A DNA stretch of 64,000 nucleotides from Fredinandcohnia aciditolerans (GCA_003640645.1 QGHH01000003.1:1-64000); one strand, 5' to 3'. Shown: positions 37,942-46,926, numbered from the stretch's first letter. A program made the numbers and translations. The notes: generated from the sequence alone by a model not told the origin.

Positions 37942-38703
37942 ATGAGATTAAAAGATAAAGTTGCTGTCATTACAGGTGCAGGTTCAGGTTTAGGAAGAGG
38001 AACAGCGAGGATATTTGCAAAAGAAGGGGCAAAAGTTGTAGTAGCTGATCTTAATTTTGATTCCGCAAAGGAAACTTGTAATCAAATTAATATGGAAGGT
38101 AATGAAGCCATTGCTGTTAGAGTAGATGTAAGCAATCCTGATGATGTTCAAGAAATGTTCAACAGAGCATTAGAGCATTTTGGGAAAGTTGATATTTTAT
38201 TTAATAATGCAGGAGTTCCGATGAGCAGCTTACAGATTGAAGAAGTCTCTGATGAATTGTTTGACCGTATCATGAATGTGAATGTAAAAGGGGTCTTTTT
38301 AGGCTGCAAGTATGTTGCGCCAATATTTAAAAAGCAGGGATCAGGTGGAGTAATTATTAATACTGCTTCTATTGCTGCCCTCCGTCCTCGCCCAGGACAG
38401 AATGTTTATGCTGCGTCTAAAAGTGCGGTAATTACATTGACAAAATCACTCGCTGTAGAAATGGCTCATGAGAAGGTACGTGTTGTTGCAATTAATCCTG
38501 TAGCAGCAGACACACCAATGCTGCAAGGGTTTATCGGGGATAGAGATGAACAAGAAGCAAGGAAAACTTACACTGCATCTATTCCACTCGGGAGAATGGC
38601 TCAACCTGAAGACATTGCATATGCTGCTGTATATTTAGCATCGGAAGAGGCGTCGTTGGTAACTGGAACGGTGTTGGATGTAGACGGCGGTCGTGGAGTA
38701 TAA
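37942..38703 (+). CDS. SDR-family oxidoreductase (2)
   Basis: 253 residues from ATG 37942 (TGGAGGGGATAAA); the longer frame from 37888 overlaps the ATPase gene and is unlikely. TGAGSGLG, NNAG, NTASIAALRP, YAASK and VDGG are all in place. Probably oxidises a hydroxy intermediate made from the imported compound. Substrate unknown. Confidence 0.9.
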   Translation: MRLKDKVAVITGAGSGLGRGTARIFAKEGAKVVVADLNFDSAKETCNQINMEGNEAIAVRVDVSNPDDVQEMFNRALEHFGKVDILFNNAGVPMSSLQIEEVSDELFDRIMNVNVKGVFLGCKYVAPIFKKQGSGGVIINTASIAALRPRPGQNVYAASKSAVITLTKSLAVEMAHEKVRVVAINPVAADTPMLQGFIGDRDEQEARKTYTASIPLGRMAQPEDIAYAAVYLASEEASLVTGTVLDVDGGRGV

Positions 38704-38722
38704 TTGTTAGGGGAAAATTGAA

Positions 38723-39544
38723 ATGGATATATCATTATCTTTTCAGGAATTAAGGAAATATTTAGGGGAATTGCAAAATGTAACACAATGCAAATTTCAT
38801 ATTTATTTTAAAGTTATTTCGAGTGAAATAGAGTTTCAATGGAATGCATCTGATGTTATTCCATCTGCAAGTACGATTAAGCTTCCAATTTTGTTAGCAT
38901 CATTGCAGAGATATTATGGCGATCCAAGCATCAAGACTAAATTATTTTCAATCAAAGATAATTGGGATTCTTCCGGAACAGGAGTTTTGAGATATTTATC
39001 TAAAGATAATAAACTTCCATTAATGGACTTGAACACATTAATGATTATTATCAGTGATAACGTGGCAAGTAATACAATTATTGATTATCTGGGTTTTGAC
39101 GTTATAAATGAAACTGTACAACGTTTCAAATTAAGTAAAACGAAACTATTTAGGAAATTCGATGGTTTTCGCTTTTATGAAATAAACAAACATGCTGAAG
39201 CTGCTGATAATATGACAACCGCAAAAGAGATGGGACTACTACTTGAAAAAATATACTTAAACTCACTCAATCGAGATAAAATTTGTAAAAAGGCGATTGA
39301 AATATTGAAGCACCAACAAGTTAAAGATCGTATTCCAAGATATTTACCAGAAAGTGTTACGGCATTATGTAAATCTGGTGATTATCCAGATGGTTACCAT
39401 GATATCGGAATCATTGAACCAGCCAATTTTTATCCTTATGTACTTTCGGCATTCAGCACTAATTGTAAATCTAAAGATATCGCAGTAGAAAATATCGCAA
39501 ATATATCACAATTTATTTATCAGCAATTAGCTGAAAAGGGGTAA
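38723..39544 (+). CDS. Cytosolic class-A beta-lactamase-fold serine hydrolase
   Basis: 273 residues. The three active-site elements of the penicillin-recognising fold are present: SxxK (S50-T-I-K53), SDN (S111-D-N) and KSG (K217-S-G). No signal peptide, so it should be cytosolic, unlike secreted beta-lactamases. The usual omega-loop ExxLN is not evident. This resembles the Beta-lactamase2 family, whose substrates are mostly unknown. Within an operon of peptide uptake and amide hydrolysis it may cleave an amide, lactam or ester of the imported compound. ATG after GTTAGGGGAAAATTGAA. Confidence 0.82.
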   Translation: MDISLSFQELRKYLGELQNVTQCKFHIYFKVISSEIEFQWNASDVIPSASTIKLPILLASLQRYYGDPSIKTKLFSIKDNWDSSGTGVLRYLSKDNKLPLMDLNTLMIIISDNVASNTIIDYLGFDVINETVQRFKLSKTKLFRKFDGFRFYEINKHAEAADNMTTAKEMGLLLEKIYLNSLNRDKICKKAIEILKHQQVKDRIPRYLPESVTALCKSGDYPDGYHDIGIIEPANFYPYVLSAFSTNCKSKDIAVENIANISQFIYQQLAEKG

Positions 39545-39579
39545 TTAATATTAAAATTGAGTCCGATTGGTGAGGAAAC

Positions 39580-40866
39580 ATGATGATTAATGTAGGTTTA
39601 ATAGGTTCGGAATATGTAGTGGATAAACTGTTACAAGCTGGTAAAGAATACCGTGAGTTGAATTTCATAACAAGAACATTTGAAAATGAAAATGAAACTG
39701 AAAAGGCTTTACGGGATATTCTGCATAAGATTGATATTGTTGTCTTATCAGGTCCTGTACCCTACTTTTATGTAAAGGATTTAATTAAGGAGAGAAACCT
39801 CCCTTATTTCTTTGTTCAATATGATGAGTTGGCTGTTCTTTCCGGCCTTTTGTATTTATCCCTGCACACTAATAAGGAAAATAAAAACTTCAGTATTGAC
39901 CTTCCGCATCGAGAACATGCGGAGGGAGTTTTCCTAGAATTTGGTTTACCTTCAAAAAATATCTATGTAATAGATTACGAAGAAACATTCGATGTTGAAG
40001 AAATTGTCGGATTCCACGTAAATTTGTACAGAGAAGGAAGAATTAATTATGTTATAACTAGTCGGATCAATGTTTATAACAGACTAGTTGATCATAGTAT
40101 ACCAGTTTACAGAATGATTCCACCACTGAAGTCTTTTAGGGATATTATAAATCTAGTAAGTTTGAAAGGTGAGACTTTGCTTTTGAACTCTGCCAGATTC
40201 GCGGTAATTTTAGTTGGAGAGAATTTAAAAAAACAAAATTGGTTAACCCCAAAGTATGAAGAAACGAATTTTAAGATATATCAAATTCTAAAAAGTTATG
40301 CTCCAATCTTGGGAGCTTCCATTATACAAAAAAATGGAATAATTTCAATGTATATGGATCGGAGAAAGCTTGAAGATTTTACTGAAAGTTTTTCTCATTT
40401 TCCTTTTTATACAAAACTAAAGTCAAAAATACAAGTAGAGATAGCAGTAGGCATCGGCCTAGGATGGTCAAGTCAAGATGCTGAAAAACACGCAATGATT
40501 GCCCTAAATGAAGCCAATTACCATAATGGGGACCAAATCTACTTGGTAAATCAAGATATGGGAGTTGAGGGACCACTATCACTAGATAAAAAGTATATTT
40601 TAAAAACGGATGATGAAGAATTACTTAATATAGTTAAGAAAACGAATTTAAGTGTTAAAACTATTAGTAAAATTAAATATTTTTTGGAAATGACAGATAA
40701 AGATAGTATTAATTCTATTGATTTGTCAGAGGCGTTGGAAATAAGTCGACGCTCTGCTCAAAGAATATTGAAAAGATTACTAGATTTAAAACTTGCATCC
40801 ATAGTAGGGGAAGAACAACCACATCATAAAGGAAGACCAATACCTTTGTATAGAATTTTCTTATGA
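39580..40866 (+). CDS. Three-part transcriptional regulator, unclassified
   Basis: 428 residues. The N-terminal part (about 1-200) resembles a PrpR-N-like sensor (VGLIGSEYVVDKLLQ; IDIVVLSGPVPYFYVKDL). The middle part (about 215-330) looks like a degenerate nucleotide-cyclase/GGDEF-type fold (VEIAVGIGLGWSSQDAEKHA; MIALNEA), without a GGDEF signature. The C-terminal winged helix (about 365-428: IDLSEALEISRRSAQRILKR) is the likely DNA reader. It sits mid-operon and probably senses the substrate and controls this cluster, perhaps through the repeats at 30874. Assignment by pattern only. Confidence 0.6.
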   Translation: MMINVGLIGSEYVVDKLLQAGKEYRELNFITRTFENENETEKALRDILHKIDIVVLSGPVPYFYVKDLIKERNLPYFFVQYDELAVLSGLLYLSLHTNKENKNFSIDLPHREHAEGVFLEFGLPSKNIYVIDYEETFDVEEIVGFHVNLYREGRINYVITSRINVYNRLVDHSIPVYRMIPPLKSFRDIINLVSLKGETLLLNSARFAVILVGENLKKQNWLTPKYEETNFKIYQILKSYAPILGASIIQKNGIISMYMDRRKLEDFTESFSHFPFYTKLKSKIQVEIAVGIGLGWSSQDAEKHAMIALNEANYHNGDQIYLVNQDMGVEGPLSLDKKYILKTDDEELLNIVKKTNLSVKTISKIKYFLEMTDKDSINSIDLSEALEISRRSAQRILKRLLDLKLASIVGEEQPHHKGRPIPLYRIFL

Positions 40867-40914
40867 AATTAATGAATATTCCAAGTTTTAATATTTAGAA
40901 AAGGAGAGAAAACA

Positions 40915-41763
40915 ATGGAAAAATACCGTTTAGGTGAAATGACGTGGCCAGAGATCAAAACTATTATTGAGGAAGGTGAACGTATCGCAATAGTTCCTAC
41001 TGCTACTTATGAAGATCATGGTCATCACCTTCCCATTGACACAGATGTACTCCTATGTACGGAGGTGTGTGAGAGAGCAGCCGCGAGAATTCCGGATGAA
41101 GTAGTCCTAGTTCCACCAATTATTCATGGTTACTCTCCTCATCATATGGATTTTCCTGGTACCATTAGTATCGATGGACATACTTACATTGAGTATGTGA
41201 AAAACGTGGTTAATAGTTTAATGCATGCTGGATTTACAAAAATACTTTTAGTGAATGGACATGGAAGTAATACGCCGTTTAATGATGTTGCAGCCCGATT
41301 AGCGATTGTTGAAAATAAAGGTAAAGCCTTATGTGCATCGGTTTGTTATTGGGCAACCGGTCCGATTAAGAATGTTGTTTCTCAACTTCGAGAGTCTGAA
41401 ACAGGGGGAATGGGCCACGCGTGTGAATTTGAAACTTCCTTGTATTTAGCGCTTAAACCTGAATTTGTCCAAATGGATAAGGCGGTTAAAGATATGAACA
41501 GGCATACTACTCCGCATTTTTGGATTGATTTAATTGGAGGAGGAACAGGGGCGATGTCTGCTGTTTCCCTTATGGAATGGTGGAGCAGTTTCTCTGAAAC
41601 GGGTACATTTGGAGATGCAACCCTTGCAACGAAGGAAAAAGGAGAAGCATTCCTTGAAGCTTCTATTCAAGGCATCATAGACGTTGTTCGTGAATATGCT
41701 GAAAGGCCAATTCCGCCAAGAGTTGACCATCGTCCTCAAAAGGGTAAAGAAATTAGCTTATAA
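40915..41763 (+). CDS. Creatininase-family amidohydrolase
   Basis: 282 residues. Metal-site motifs of the creatinine amidohydrolase family: YEDHGHHLPIDTD near residue 33, HHMDFPGTIS, VNGHGSN, and GHACEFETS with the late Glu. Members open cyclic amides (creatinine, formylaminopyrimidine) or cleave small amides, so the name does not prove creatinine as substrate. ATG after AAGGAGAGAAAACA. Confidence 0.85.
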   Translation: MEKYRLGEMTWPEIKTIIEEGERIAIVPTATYEDHGHHLPIDTDVLLCTEVCERAAARIPDEVVLVPPIIHGYSPHHMDFPGTISIDGHTYIEYVKNVVNSLMHAGFTKILLVNGHGSNTPFNDVAARLAIVENKGKALCASVCYWATGPIKNVVSQLRESETGGMGHACEFETSLYLALKPEFVQMDKAVKDMNRHTTPHFWIDLIGGGTGAMSAVSLMEWWSSFSETGTFGDATLATKEKGEAFLEASIQGIIDVVREYAERPIPPRVDHRPQKGKEISL

Positions 41764-41847
41764 ATATATCTTAAATATTTTTAAAATTTAGAATACTTTC
41801 GATTTTTTCTTTTTGATACCAAAAAAGTTTTGATGAGGTGATAGGTA

Positions 41848-42246
41848 TTGAATGAATCTTTAATACGAATCAGAATGAGTACCCGTGATGCTTACTATGG
41901 AGGGGATCTTGTCAATGGTTCAAGAATGTTAGATCTGTTTGGCGATGTTGGGACAGATTTAATGATTAAACATGATGGCGATGAAGGGCTATTAAAACTA
42001 TATAAGGAAGTCGAATTCTTTAAACCTGTATTTGCTGGTGACTTTATCGAAGCATGCGGTAAAATTATGAAAGTAGGCAATACCTCCAGAGTAGTTAACT
42101 TTGAAGCATGGAAAGTGGCCGAATCATTGAAAGATAAAAATAATCCAAGTCACGCTCAAACACTCGAACCACCAGTGTTAGTATGCAAAGCAACCGCAAT
42201 TGTGGTTGTTCCATTAGAGAACCAGAGAAATAAGTTGGAAAAATAA
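41848..42246 (+). CDS. Hotdog-fold protein, 3-aminobutyryl-CoA ammonia-lyase-like
   Basis: 132 residues, TTG start after GAGGTGATAGGTA. The pattern IRMSTRDAYYGGDLVNGSRM, then FGDVGTDLMIK, then YKEVEFFKPVFAGDFIEA and VCKATAIVV resembles the small hotdog enzyme of lysine fermentation that removes ammonia from 3-aminobutyryl-CoA. The related thioesterase/dehydratase role is the alternative. With a CoA ligase and dehydrogenases in the cluster, a beta-amino-acyl-CoA deamination step is plausible (inference). Confidence 0.65.
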   Translation: MNESLIRIRMSTRDAYYGGDLVNGSRMLDLFGDVGTDLMIKHDGDEGLLKLYKEVEFFKPVFAGDFIEACGKIMKVGNTSRVVNFEAWKVAESLKDKNNPSHAQTLEPPVLVCKATAIVVVPLENQRNKLEK

Positions 42247-42263
42247 CAAATGAGTCTAGAGAT

Positions 42264-42294
42264 AAAGTCACTTCATCCGTAGAGGTGACTTTTT
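42264..42294 (+). terminator. Internal hairpin with T run
   Basis: AAAGTCACTTC pairs with GAGGTGACTTT (one wobble), then TTC. Between the hotdog gene and the M20 gene. It could end one transcript or reduce expression of the last genes. Confidence 0.7.
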
Positions 42295-42357
42295 CAATAA
42301 ACAAATATTGAGCCTGGACTAAAAGAGTCGCCTTTAATAACGAAAGGGGATACAAGA

Positions 42358-43707
42358 GTGGTTGATAATGTAAACCAAATTAGACAAAAGTTGATTAATT
42401 ATAGAAGGGATTTCCATGAATTTCCTGAAATGGGATGGACAGAATATAGGACCGCATCAGTTGTTGCAAATGAGTTGGAGCGATTTGGTTACGAAGTTAT
42501 TGTTGGGGAACGTGCTGCAAATTCGGGATCGAGAATGGGGGTACCTCATCAAGAAATCTTGCTTGAACATGAAAAACGAGCAATTGAAAATGGAGCGGAT
42601 CCAGAGTGGGTTAATAAAATGGCAGGCGGCCAAACAACAGTAATTGGGAGATTAAAACTTGATAAACCAGGACCTGTTATTGCACTAAGATTTGACATGG
42701 ATGCTCTTCCTATAAACGAAAATAAAAGTATAAAGCATTTCCCAGTTCAAAAAAAATTCAATTCCAGTTATGAAGGACTAATGCATGCTTGTGGTCATGA
42801 TGGACACGTTGCTATTGGGTTAGGTGTAGCTGAAATAATTAGTCATCAACAAGAACTGCTTGGTGGTGAAATACGATTGTTGTTTCAACCTGCAGAGGAA
42901 GGAACCCGGGGTGCAAAATCAATTGTAGATGCCGGGTGGTTAAATGGCGTAGATTACTTTTTTAGTGCTCATATCGGGTTTCAGAGTAAAAAGTTAGGAG
43001 AGGTGGTGGCAACTGTTGGCGGGTTTTATGCAACAACCAAAATGGATGTAACCTTTTACGGAATCGCCTCACATGCAGGACAAAAGCCGGAGCAAGGAAA
43101 AAATGCATTATTGGCAGCAGCTGCAGCAACCCTTCATCTTCATAGTATAACTAGACATAGCGATGGAGTTACAAGAATTAATGTTGGAAATTTATATGGA
43201 GGTACTGGGAGAAATATTATAGCCGACACAGCCAGTTTGTCTCTTGAGACTCGTGGTGAGAGTACAGAATTAAATGAGTTTATGAAAACGGAAGCAATCA
43301 GAATTATTGAAAATACTGCAAAATTATATGATGTTTCTGTTAAGTGGGAAATAGTAGGGGAAGCACCTGGAGCTAAAAGTAACGAGGAATTAATACCATT
43401 AATTCAAAAAGAAATAACCAAAATGCAAAGCGTTAAATCGGTTATTCCATATATGGATTTTAATGCATCAGATGATGTCGTTTATATGTTAAATGAGGTC
43501 CAAAAGTACGGTGGAATGGGAACCTATATGCTTTTTGGATCACCATTGCCTGCAGGGCATCATCAAGTATTATTTGATTTTAATGAAGAAGTATTGGGTA
43601 TTGGTGTTGAAGCATTTGTACGATTAATCCTAGCAAGCCAGAAATGGCAGAAATTAGGTAATAAACCCAATGTGATAATACAAGCGGAGAGTACTACCAA
43701 ACAATAG
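42358..43707 (+). CDS. M20-family amidohydrolase/carboxypeptidase (AbgA-like)
   Basis: 449 residues, GTG start after GAAAGGGGATACAA. Metal-binding MHACGHDGH, Glu pair in FQPAEEGTRGA, a later SAHIG and a C-terminal AGHH segment. The inserted dimerisation domain begins near VTFYGIASHAGQKPEQGKNA. Such enzymes cleave N-acyl or aminobenzoyl-glutamate-type amides, or Xaa-amino acids, in the cytosol. Fits the amide-cleaving theme of the operon. Confidence 0.88.
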   Translation: MVDNVNQIRQKLINYRRDFHEFPEMGWTEYRTASVVANELERFGYEVIVGERAANSGSRMGVPHQEILLEHEKRAIENGADPEWVNKMAGGQTTVIGRLKLDKPGPVIALRFDMDALPINENKSIKHFPVQKKFNSSYEGLMHACGHDGHVAIGLGVAEIISHQQELLGGEIRLLFQPAEEGTRGAKSIVDAGWLNGVDYFFSAHIGFQSKKLGEVVATVGGFYATTKMDVTFYGIASHAGQKPEQGKNALLAAAAATLHLHSITRHSDGVTRINVGNLYGGTGRNIIADTASLSLETRGESTELNEFMKTEAIRIIENTAKLYDVSVKWEIVGEAPGAKSNEELIPLIQKEITKMQSVKSVIPYMDFNASDDVVYMLNEVQKYGGMGTYMLFGSPLPAGHHQVLFDFNEEVLGIGVEAFVRLILASQKWQKLGNKPNVIIQAESTTKQ

Positions 43708-43727
43708 TATCGGGACGAGGGGATAAA

Positions 43728-45026
43728 ATGACCAATAAACTATCACTAGTGGCAACTGGTGACTCATTTATTACACGGAGGCTTGTAAAAAATGAAAAAT
43801 TTAATGATTTGGCATCCATTATTCAAGCTGGAGATGTTAGATTCACTAATTTAGAAATTACATGTCATAGATTTGAAGGTTATCCATCTGCAATAAGTGG
43901 CGGAACTTGGGCTATTGCACCACCTGAGGTCCTCGGTGACTTAAAAGATTACGGGTTTAATATATTGAACTGGGCAACAAACCATACAATGGATTATTTG
44001 TATGGAGGGTTGGAAGCGACAAAAAAATATATTGAGGAATTCGGGTTTGTTCATGCCGGTGTTGGAGAACATCTTAAAGAAGCTAGTTCCCCCAAATACT
44101 TAGAAACTGCTTCAGGTAGAATTGCCTTAATCGCTGTTACATCAACGTTCGCTGATTTTTGGATAGCTGGAGAACAAAGGCCTGACATGAAAGGGCGACC
44201 AGGAGTAAATCCATTGCGTGTTGAAAAGACTTTTATTGTAAAGGAAGAGAGATTGGAGCAGTTAAAATCCATCGCTCGCCTTACAAATATCAATGCGGAA
44301 CACAACCTTGCAGTGAAGGAGGGATTTGTAAATTCTCATGATGATAAAACATTTGTATTTGGCGAATACAGATTTGTTGCTGGAGGAGAAGAGGGTATGA
44401 AAACAGACCCTGTTCAAGAGGATATGAACCGAGTAAAAAATGCAATTTCTGAGGCTAAACGCCAGGCGGATTATGTCCTAGTGAGTATCCATTCTCACGA
44501 AATGGCCGGGGATGATAAGAGTAAACCAGCTCAATTTTTAGAAACCTTTTCAAGAAACTGCATTGATGCTGGGGCGCATGCTGTAATTGGTCATGGACCA
44601 CATATTCTTAGAGGTATTGAGATTTATAAAAATCGGCCAATCTTTTATAGTTTGGGGAACTTTATTTTTCAGAATGAAACAGTCAGCAGTCTTCCGGCTG
44701 ATTTCTATTTTAAATATGATTTAAATCATGAGCATAATGTTGCAGATGCACTTGATAAAAGAACAAATAATAACACAAAAGGTCTAGGTGTTAACCCGTA
44801 TGTTTGGGAATCTGTCATAGCGACTTGGACAATGGAAGATGAAGAACTGAGGGAATTAACACTTTATCCAATTGAATTGGGGTTTGGTTTGCCAAGGTAT
44901 AGTAGAGGTTGGCCTGAGTTATCTCAGAAAACTTCGATTTTGGAACATCTTCAAAATTTAAGTGCTCCCTATGGTACGCGAATAGAAATCGAAGGGTCCG
45001 TAGGAAAGATTCGTATAAACCCGTGA
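43728..45026 (+). CDS. CapA-family putative metallophosphatase-fold protein
   Basis: 432 residues. LVATGDSFITRRL, DVRFTNLEIT, NWATNHTMDY, VSIHSH and HAVIGHGPHILRGIEIYKNRPIFYS form the standard CapA (PGA_cap) order with its metal-ligand Asp, Asn and His. No signal peptide or anchor is visible, unlike CapA/PgsA of poly-gamma-glutamate capsules. A cytosolic enzymatic role in handling glutamyl or similar amides is more likely (inference). ATG after GAGGGGATAAA. Confidence 0.83.
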   Translation: MTNKLSLVATGDSFITRRLVKNEKFNDLASIIQAGDVRFTNLEITCHRFEGYPSAISGGTWAIAPPEVLGDLKDYGFNILNWATNHTMDYLYGGLEATKKYIEEFGFVHAGVGEHLKEASSPKYLETASGRIALIAVTSTFADFWIAGEQRPDMKGRPGVNPLRVEKTFIVKEERLEQLKSIARLTNINAEHNLAVKEGFVNSHDDKTFVFGEYRFVAGGEEGMKTDPVQEDMNRVKNAISEAKRQADYVLVSIHSHEMAGDDKSKPAQFLETFSRNCIDAGAHAVIGHGPHILRGIEIYKNRPIFYSLGNFIFQNETVSSLPADFYFKYDLNHEHNVADALDKRTNNNTKGLGVNPYVWESVIATWTMEDEELRELTLYPIELGFGLPRYSRGWPELSQKTSILEHLQNLSAPYGTRIEIEGSVGKIRINP

Positions 45027-45052
45027 ATCTATCTCAATAGAAAGGGGGAGTT

Positions 45053-45256
45053 ATGATGATTGGTTGCAAAGTTGAAGAGTTAGAGACATCATGTTTGCTA
45101 GTTAATATAAAAAAAATGGAACATAATCATAAATTAATGCAACAAAATGCTAATCATTGCGGGTTAAAACCGCGGCTCCGATTGAAAATTCAAGATAGGG
45201 GAGCAATTTCTATGAAGCAATTAGAATACGGAGTCTATGGTGAAAAATATGTTTGA
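45053..45256 (+). pseudogene. D-threonine aldolase/DSD1-like remnant (PLP alanine-racemase fold)
   Basis: 67 codons. VEELETSCLLVNIKKMEHNH, then KLMQQNANHCGLKPRLRLK and AISMKQLEYGVYGEK parallel the first 65 residues of D-threonine-aldolase/D-serine-dehydratase proteins. The usual PLP-lysine segment KTHK is replaced by KIQD. The reading runs straight into the D-aminoacylase start, so about 80% of the protein is missing. It probably marks a deletion inside the operon. It has its own ribosome binding site (AAAGGGGGAG) and may still be translated for coupling. Confidence 0.65.
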
Positions 45257-46859
45257 TTTACTTATCAAGAACGGAACAGTAGTGGACGGAACTGGCAAAA
45301 GGCGATTTGTATCCGATATAGGTGTTAAGGAGGGATTAATTGCAGATATTGGTTCTTTAAAACATAGGAATGCGAAAAGAATTATTGATGTTAACGGACT
45401 AATTGTTTCACCAGGGTTTATTGACTGTCATACACATTCTGACTTGTCAGTGTTACATGATCCAGCTAGACTACCCAAAGTTTCTCAAGGTGTTACCACG
45501 GAGGTGGTTGGGAATTGTGGAATGTCTGCTGCACCTATTAATAAAAAGACGTTAAATTTAATGAAGGAATACGTTAAACCTGTATTAGGTGATTATGATT
45601 CCTGGTCATGGAATTCGGTTGCGGACTATTTGAAAATAGTAGAAAAGGCCAATCCAGTCGTTAATGTTGCAGCATTAATTGGTCATGGAACAATCAGAAC
45701 TTCTGTGATGGGATTTGAAAACCGTCCTCCTACAAGCGTTGAATTAAATTTGATGAAAGAATTAATTCGTGAAGGAATGGAAGCGGGTGCTTTTGGAATT
45801 TCAACAGGATTAAGTTACCCACCAGGAACGTATGCATCCACAGATGAATTAGTTGAGCTTTCAAAAGTAGTGGTTGAATACGGTGGTATATATGCAACAC
45901 ATTTAAGGGATCAGGTAGACGGATTAGTGGATTCAGTAAATGAAGCCATAACTATTGCTGAACAAACAAACATTCCTATTATCATCTCTCATCATAAAAC
46001 AGTTGGTAAAAGAAATACTGGTAGAGTGAAAGAAACCCTATCCTTGTTAGATAATGCAGATGAAAGAGGTTACAATACAAGTTCAGATACTTACCCTTAT
46101 ACTAAAGGAAGTACATCATTGGCAGCTATTTTACCTCCTTGGGCCGTTGAGGGAGGATTCAAAAAACTATTTGAAAGGTTGAAAAAGCTCGAAATTAGAG
46201 AAAAGATTAAAAGGGATTTTCTAACTGGATTGAAAGGTTGGGAAAATCGATCCAAAGCTTTAGGCTGGGAGAACATAATCATTAGTTTTGTTCAGAGTGA
46301 CAAAAACTTTTTTTTAGAAAAAATGAGTATACAAGAAGCCTCAGAAGAGCTAAATAAACAGCCGGCTGATTTTGTCATGGATATATTAATAGAAGAAGAA
46401 GGAAACGTTGGAGTTATTTTTAATAATTCTACTGAAACAGACTTACAAATGGTTATGGCTCATCGTAAAACCATGATAGGCAGTGATGGATTAGATGTTG
46501 GTGACAACCCACATCCACGGTTATACGGTACATTTCCTAAGGTGTTATCAAAATATGTTCGAGAAACCAATTTGTTAACTTTGGAAGAAGCAATTCATAA
46601 GATGACTGGTTTGACTGTAACACAATTCGGAATCGAGGAAGTTGGATTTATTAAGAAAAGATACCGCGCAGATTTCACTATTTTTAATTTAGATAATATA
46701 AAGGATGAGGCTAGCTTTGAAAATAGTAGAGAGCTTTCGAAGGGAATTCAATATGTGATTGTTGGTGGAGAAGTTGTCTATGAAAATCGAAAAATGACAG
46801 GGATTCGTAATGGAAAAGTGTTAAGAAGGACAGATAGATTAGATAATAAAAACATATAG
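45237..46859 (+). CDS. N-acyl-D-amino-acid deacylase (D-aminoacylase family)
   Basis: 540 residues, amidohydrolase superfamily. DLLIKNGTVVDGTG start, PGFIDCHTHSD metal motif, VGNCGMS (cysteine), STGLSYPPG, HLRDQ, ISHHKT, SSDTYPY and IGSDGLDVG (metal Asp). It removes acyl groups from N-acyl-D-amino acids or cleaves D-aminoacyl amides. The start is ATG 45237 with CGGAGTCT just upstream, inside the aldolase remnant; ATG 45249 is possible. Last gene of the operon. Confidence 0.9.
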   Translation: MVKNMFDLLIKNGTVVDGTGKRRFVSDIGVKEGLIADIGSLKHRNAKRIIDVNGLIVSPGFIDCHTHSDLSVLHDPARLPKVSQGVTTEVVGNCGMSAAPINKKTLNLMKEYVKPVLGDYDSWSWNSVADYLKIVEKANPVVNVAALIGHGTIRTSVMGFENRPPTSVELNLMKELIREGMEAGAFGISTGLSYPPGTYASTDELVELSKVVVEYGGIYATHLRDQVDGLVDSVNEAITIAEQTNIPIIISHHKTVGKRNTGRVKETLSLLDNADERGYNTSSDTYPYTKGSTSLAAILPPWAVEGGFKKLFERLKKLEIREKIKRDFLTGLKGWENRSKALGWENIIISFVQSDKNFFLEKMSIQEASEELNKQPADFVMDILIEEEGNVGVIFNNSTETDLQMVMAHRKTMIGSDGLDVGDNPHPRLYGTFPKVLSKYVRETNLLTLEEAIHKMTGLTVTQFGIEEVGFIKKRYRADFTIFNLDNIKDEASFENSRELSKGIQYVIVGGEVVYENRKMTGIRNGKVLRRTDRLDNKNI

Positions 46860-46889
46860 TCCAAAATATGTTTCTGGCAAATAACTGAT

Positions 46890-46926
46890 GGTTCTTGCGC
46901 CAAACTGGTGAAGGACCTTTTTTACT
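46890..46926 (+). terminator. Rho-independent terminator of the second catabolic operon
   Basis: GGTTCTTGCGCCA pairs with TGGTGAAGGACC (with wobbles), followed by T6. About 30 bp after the D-aminoacylase stop. Confidence 0.7.

Noticed and set aside
31006-46859. Poly-gamma-glutamate capsule locus, because of the CapA-family gene
   Set aside because: No capB/capC/pgsBC partners, no membrane anchor on the CapA-like protein, and the surroundings are catabolic.
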